A DNA stretch of 64,000 nucleotides, taken from Streptomyces odontomachi (GTDB lineage: Bacteria; Actinomycetota; Actinomycetes; Streptomycetales; Streptomycetaceae). Shown in pieces: positions 60,289-64,000 of this stretch. The stretch covers positions 186,001-250,000 of the forward strand of contig NZ_JAMJWG010000004.1 in assembly GCF_024435355.1 (NCBI RefSeq). Direction: 5' to 3'. A program made the position numbers and the translations under genes. Within the stretch, counting starts at the first letter, position 1. The number at the start of each line of letters is the position of its first letter. Below the pieces are notes generated by a model. That model had not been told where the DNA came from. It did not search any database and was given only the letters and a program-made list of their open reading frames with translations.

Positions 60289-60915
60289 ATGACCAGGGAA
60301 CGCGGACTGCGCCAGGACGCGGTGCGGAACAGGGAGCGTTTGGTTCTGGCGGCGCGCGAGGTGTTCGGCCGCCATGGCCTGGACGTGCCGCTCGACAGGA
60401 TCGCCCGGGAGGCGGGGGTGGCCATCGGGACGCTGTACAACCGGTTCCCGACCCGCGGCGCGCTGGTCGACGCCGCACTGGGGCCGCTGGCCGAGCGAGC
60501 GGCGGAGATCACCGAGCGGGCCACGCAGGCGGACGACGCGTGGGACGGCTTCGCCTGCTTCATGGAGCAGACCTGTGAACTACTCGCCGAAGACCGCGGC
60601 TACGCCGACGTGTACCGCTCCAGGGTCGCCGGTACGCCGATCATCGACGCAGCGCAGCAGCGCATCGTGACGCACAAGTCGGCGATCGTGCAGCGCGCCA
60701 AGGCGGCAGGTGTGCTGCGCACCGACATCGAACCCTCCGACCTGGCGCTGCTCAGCTGGGGCATCGCCGCGGTCGTGGACGCCACGCGTGGCATCGCCCC
60801 GAACGCCTGGCGGCGCCACCTGTCGATCCTCCTGGACGGCCTGCGCCCGGAGGCCGCACACCCCCTCCGGATCCCGCCCCTGACGCCCCAGCAGGTACAG
60901 GACGCCAAACCCTGA
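60289..60915 (+). CDS. TetR-family transcriptional regulator
   Basis: 208 aa. The helix-turn-helix is RERLVLAAREVFGRHG, then PLDRIAREAGVAIGTLYNRFPTRGALVDAAL. The C-terminal domain belongs to the SbtR-like group by its pattern YRSRVAGTPIIDAAQQRIV. The start at ATG 60289 follows a short leader. The divergent SDR gene and the intervening inverted repeat indicate local control. Its stop lies in frame with the ABC fragment that follows, so a deletion probably joined these sequences. Confidence 0.92.
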   Translation: MTRERGLRQDAVRNRERLVLAAREVFGRHGLDVPLDRIAREAGVAIGTLYNRFPTRGALVDAALGPLAERAAEITERATQADDAWDGFACFMEQTCELLAEDRGYADVYRSRVAGTPIIDAAQQRIVTHKSAIVQRAKAAGVLRTDIEPSDLALLSWGIAAVVDATRGIAPNAWRRHLSILLDGLRPEAAHPLRIPPLTPQQVQDAKP

Positions 60916-61764
60916 CAGCCGCCGGGGCCGGCGGCATACGGCGGGACAGAGCTTCGCGACGTGTGGTTCCGCTACTCCGGCGCACACCCGTGGGTACTGC
61001 GCGGTGTCAGTCTGCGCATCCCGTACGGGACGGCGACAGCCCTGGCCGGACTCAAAGGGGCGGGTAGGTCCACACTGGTCGAACTGCTCTGCCGGTTCCA
61101 CGACCCCACCCGGGGAGCGATCCTCTGGGGCGGCGTGGACATTCGCGACATCGCCGTGACCGCGCTACGGAGCCGGATCAGCGCGGTCTTCCAGGACCAC
61201 ATGAACTACGACATGACGGCGGCTGAGAACATCGCCTTGGGGGACGTGGCCAGGCTGGCCGGCCGGGAGAGGATCCGGTCGGCGGCTGAGCAGGCCGGCG
61301 TTCACGACAGGCCTGCCGGACTTCCGCGAGGCTACGACACCCTCCTGTCACGGATGTTCCTCATGGAGACCGACCAGGAAGACGAGCGAGCGGGCGTGAT
61401 GCTTTCCGGCGGGCAATGGCAGCGGCTCGCGCTCGCCCGAGCCTTCCTTCGGGACCGGCCCGAACCGGCGATCCTCGACGAGCCCTCGGCCGGCCCCGAC
61501 GCCGCGGCGGAGCACGAGATCCACAGCACGGCCGGGGCGCGCGCGGTCTCCGGCCGGGAGTGGCTGATCAAGCGGGTGGCCGCCCGGCCCGGTGATCCCG
61601 TGCCACCTGGTGCCCTTCCGGACGACGTATCGTGCGGGCACGTGCCCCCGGGTCGGCTGGTCCTGCTCGGCGACAACCCTGGAGTCAGCTTCGACTCGCG
61701 CCATCTTGGATGTCTTCCGTGTGAGCGGGTCCTCGGCACGGTGGTGCGCAGGCTGTCCTGCTGA
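60916..61764 (+). pseudogene. Fused remnant: ABC ATPase domain plus signal-peptidase I-like tail
   Basis: The coding-like frame runs from just after the TetR stop (ELRDVWFRY), with GTG 60961 as first start, to TGA 61762-61764. The ATPase part has a Walker A of GLKGAGRSTLVEL (Lys replaced by Arg), ISAVFQDHMNY, signature MLSGGQWQRLALARA and a weakened Walker B PEPAILDEPSAGPDA. No transmembrane domain precedes it, and the H-loop is missing. After SGRE the sequence becomes an S26-type tail (WLIKRVAARPGD, GRLVLLGDNPGVSFDSRHLG). Both halves are incomplete, so this is probably a deletion product of a peptide-export locus. Its last 80 bp overlap the AfsR-like gene tail to tail. Confidence 0.75.
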
Positions 61765-64000
61765 GTCCGCATTCCTCGGGAGGGATGCCCAGCTCGGCCA
61801 TCAGTCGCCGCGCCTCCGCCAGGTGCGTGGCCGCTTCCGCCTCGCGTTGCAGCGCCTTCAGGGCCAGGTGGGCTTCGGCAGCGGCCCGTGCCTGCCCGTA
61901 GGGGTTGGCGCTGGACCGGGCGAGCGCCACGGCGGTCTGTGAGCAGTGCAACGCCTGCTCGGTGTTGCCGCTCTCCCGACTGGTGCGGGCCAGCTCGTTC
62001 AACACGTCGCAGCGCAGGCCGGGCTCACGGATCGCTTCGGTGATGTCCAGCGCACGCTGGTGGTGTTCCAGTGCTTGTACGTATCGGCCACGTGCCCGCA
62101 GGACGTTGCCGAGGCCGGTGAGCGCCTCGGCTTCGCCGCGTGGGTAGTCGATCTCCCGGTGCAGTGCCAACGCCCCACGTAAGGACGTCTCCGCTTCGGC
62201 TGTCTCCCCCAGCCGCAGTCGCACCTGTCCCAGGTTCTCCAGCGTGTGCGCCTCGCCCCGGCGGTCCCCCACCTGCCGGAACAGCCGAAGGGCCTGCTCG
62301 AAGTCGGCCAGCGCCTGCCGGTAGTCACCCAGCCGCATCCGGCACGCCGCCAGGTTCCCCAGCACGTTGGCCTGCCCGCGGCTGTTGCACAGTTCCCGTT
62401 GCAGCGGCAGGGCCCGTTGCAGGAGCACGATCGCCTTCCCGAACTGGCCGTACCCCATGTGGGTGGCGCCCAGGTTGGCCAGCGTGCTCACTTCGCCCTG
62501 TCGATTGCCTGCGGCCTGGTGCAACGGCAGGGCCCGCGTGTAGTGGTCAAGTGACTCCTCGTACCGGCCGGCCAGGTGGTAGGCGGTTGCCAGGGACGTC
62601 AGCGTCTCCGCACGGCCGTGTTCTCCCAGGGTGTCCGCAGCGGCCGAAAGGACCGTCTCGTTGACGCTGATCCAGTCGTCCAGGTAACCCCGCAGATAGA
62701 GGAACCGCCAGACCGTGCAGGCGAGTCGCCACGCATGTCCCGTGAGGCCGGACTCGGTGGCGAGCCGGACCACGGCCGGGAGGCCCGGCCGTTTCGTCTC
62801 GAGCCAGTCCAGCGCTTCGTCGTAGCCGGCGGGCTCCGGCAGGGCGAGGCCGGGTACCGGCTGTTCCAAGGGGATCTGGTGGCGGTTGGCGTCCACGAGG
62901 TTCATGCTCCGCGCGGCGCCGTGCAGCAGCCAGTCCATCAGCCGGCGTACCGCATCCCGCCGTTCCCGCTCGGTGTGTTCGCCGGCTTCCCGTTCTGCGG
63001 CGAAGTCATGCAGCAGGTCGTGCATCTGCCACCGGCCGTGCCGGTTCCGGCTGATGAGGTGGGTGGCCGCCAGCCGGGTCAGCAACTCCTCGGCCCGGTC
63101 CTCAGCGAGCCCGGACAGGGCGGCAGCGGTCGGGCCGTCGATGTCCGGCCCGGGGTGGAGGCCCAGCAGCCGGAACATCCGTCGGGAAGGCTCCTCCAGC
63201 TCCTGGTAGGAGAGCGTGAAAGTGGAGCGGATGGTGCCGGCCGGATCACCGGGCACCTCGAGCGCGGTCAGCCGGTCGCTGCGCAGACGCGCGCAGTACT
63301 CGGCGAGCGAGGTGTAGGGACGGGCCGCCAGATGAGCCGCGGCCAGCCGCAGTGCCAACGGCAGGTGATGGCAGAGCTCGGCCACCTCGGCAACCGCTTC
63401 GTGCCGGTCGTCACCGGCCGGCTCTGCGTCGGGCCGGGATTCCCCGGACCGCTCCCGGGCCGAGCCGAGTAGTCCACTCAGCAGCCGGTGGGACTGCTCG
63501 CCCGTCAGCAGCCCCACCGGCACGATACGGGCGTCGTGTGAGGCGGCGAGACCGTGCAGGGCCGTGCGACTGGTGACCACTGTCCGGCAGGAAGGTGTAC
63601 CGGGCAGCAGCGGACGAACGTGTTCGGCATCGGCCGCGTTGTCCAGCACCACCAGTAGCCGGCGGTCCGCCACCGTCGACCGGTAGAGCGCGATCCGCTC
63701 CTCCAGCTCCCTGGGCACCTGCTCGGCCGCCACTCCCAGGGCCCGCAGGAAACGAGCCAGCGCCTCGCCCACCGGCAGCGGGCGCCGGGCGCAGCCGTGC
63801 AGGTCCACGAACAACTGGCCGTCCGGGTAGGCGGAGCGCATGCGGTGGGCCCAGCGCACCGCCAGTGCGGTCTTGCCGATTCCGCCTGGCCCGCACAGCG
63901 CGGCCAGCGCCGAGTCCTCCAGTGCGGACAGCTCCGCCTCCCGCCCGACGAAGGACACCATGTCCGAGGGCAGTTGCCGGGGCACCGTCAGGTGGGTGGC
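61685..64000 (-). CDS. AfsR/SARP-like regulator, NB-ARC and TPR part; 5' end outside the window
   Basis: At least 771 residues are visible; the frame continues past base 64000. The NB-ARC starts with FVGREAELSALE, Walker A is LCGPGGIGKTALAVRWA, Walker B is RRLLVVLDNAADAEH, then TVVTSRTAL and the LPLALRLAAAHLA motif. Residues of about 490-740 carry at least six TPR units (such as LANLGATHMGYGQFGKAIVL). This layout is that of AfsR-type STAND activators, in which a SARP-type DNA-binding domain would lie upstream, outside the window. Such proteins activate secondary metabolism in Streptomyces. Its target here is unknown; the gene converges on the ABC/S26 remnant. Confidence 0.88.
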   Translation of the reverse strand, partial: ATHLTVPRQLPSDMVSFVGREAELSALEDSALAALCGPGGIGKTALAVRWAHRMRSAYPDGQLFVDLHGCARRPLPVGEALARFLRALGVAAEQVPRELEERIALYRSTVADRRLLVVLDNAADAEHVRPLLPGTPSCRTVVTSRTALHGLAASHDARIVPVGLLTGEQSHRLLSGLLGSARERSGESRPDAEPAGDDRHEAVAEVAELCHHLPLALRLAAAHLAARPYTSLAEYCARLRSDRLTALEVPGDPAGTIRSTFTLSYQELEEPSRRMFRLLGLHPGPDIDGPTAAALSGLAEDRAEELLTRLAATHLISRNRHGRWQMHDLLHDFAAEREAGEHTERERRDAVRRLMDWLLHGAARSMNLVDANRHQIPLEQPVPGLALPEPAGYDEALDWLETKRPGLPAVVRLATESGLTGHAWRLACTVWRFLYLRGYLDDWISVNETVLSAAADTLGEHGRAETLTSLATAYHLAGRYEESLDHYTRALPLHQAAGNRQGEVSTLANLGATHMGYGQFGKAIVLLQRALPLQRELCNSRGQANVLGNLAACRMRLGDYRQALADFEQALRLFRQVGDRRGEAHTLENLGQVRLRLGETAEAETSLRGALALHREIDYPRGEAEALTGLGNVLRARGRYVQALEHHQRALDITEAIREPGLRCDVLNELARTSRESGNTEQALHCSQTAVALARSSANPYGQARAAAEAHLALKALQREAEAATHLAEARRLMAELGIPPEECGLSRTACAPPCRGPAHTEDIQDGASRS

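Overview
The window is a high-GC actinomycete chromosome segment, almost certainly Streptomyces. Codon usage is strongly G/C at third positions, many starts are GTG, regulators are of TetR, MocR and AfsR type, extracellular hydrolases carry Tat or Sec signals, and one transporter gene carries a rare TTA codon. The species cannot be named from the sequence.

Layout. (1) 1-593: 3' end of a polar amino-acid/ectoine-type ABC ATPase gene, followed by tandem repeats. (2) 1070-19418: an integrated element in tRNA-Lys(CUU). The complete tRNA is at 1070-1146, and a 44-bp copy of its 3' end at 19326-19369 marks the far end. Between them lie a tyrosine integrase, a decayed RHS toxin cassette with a CPCC-type candidate immunity gene, a membrane protein gene, an IS copy, a small candidate immunity gene, a 2305-aa secreted RHS/Hint polymorphic toxin and a 1445-aa secreted LamG partner. 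(3) 19.4-25.5 kb: a Tat-exported TIM-barrel hydrolase, a secreted GH18 protein behind a DasR-like operator, a frameshifted gene, a tRNA-Gly relic, a hypothetical protein and a methyltransferase. (4) 25.6-39.7 kb: a broken ornithine cyclodeaminase next to an ammonia-lyase-like gene with an altered MIO triad, an HD protein, two enzyme/TetR divergent pairs, a DUF2231-Rieske protein, a NarL-type two-component system whose receiver has an in-frame insertion, a truncated ABC ATPase, and an MFS-monooxygenase operon.

(5) 39764-44472: a two-gene operon joining a caspase-family (C14) protein to a 1312-aa CHAT-domain protein by a GTGA overlap. It is the best candidate here for an undescribed conflict or cell-death system. 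(6) 45.3-58.6 kb: a small-molecule gene set. One part is an ATP-grasp ligase, a MocR regulator and an MFS exporter with a TTA codon. The other is a long minus-strand series with GTGA couplings: an unrecognised 610-aa protein, a Rieske protein, a ferredoxin, a fused adenylation-methyltransferase, a cupin, an aldehyde dehydrogenase, a PaaI thioesterase and an MHS-type transporter. No carrier protein is seen, so it does not look like an ordinary NRPS/PKS cluster. (7) 59.5-64 kb: an SDR lacking the usual YxxxK, a divergent TetR with an operator, an ABC/signal-peptidase fusion remnant, and an AfsR-like NB-ARC/TPR regulator cut by the window end.

The segment has been rearranged repeatedly. Besides the tRNA-Lys element there is a tRNA-Gly 3' relic at 23.6 kb and a 34-codon integrase tail relic at 31.0 kb, and many genes at module edges are truncated or frameshifted.
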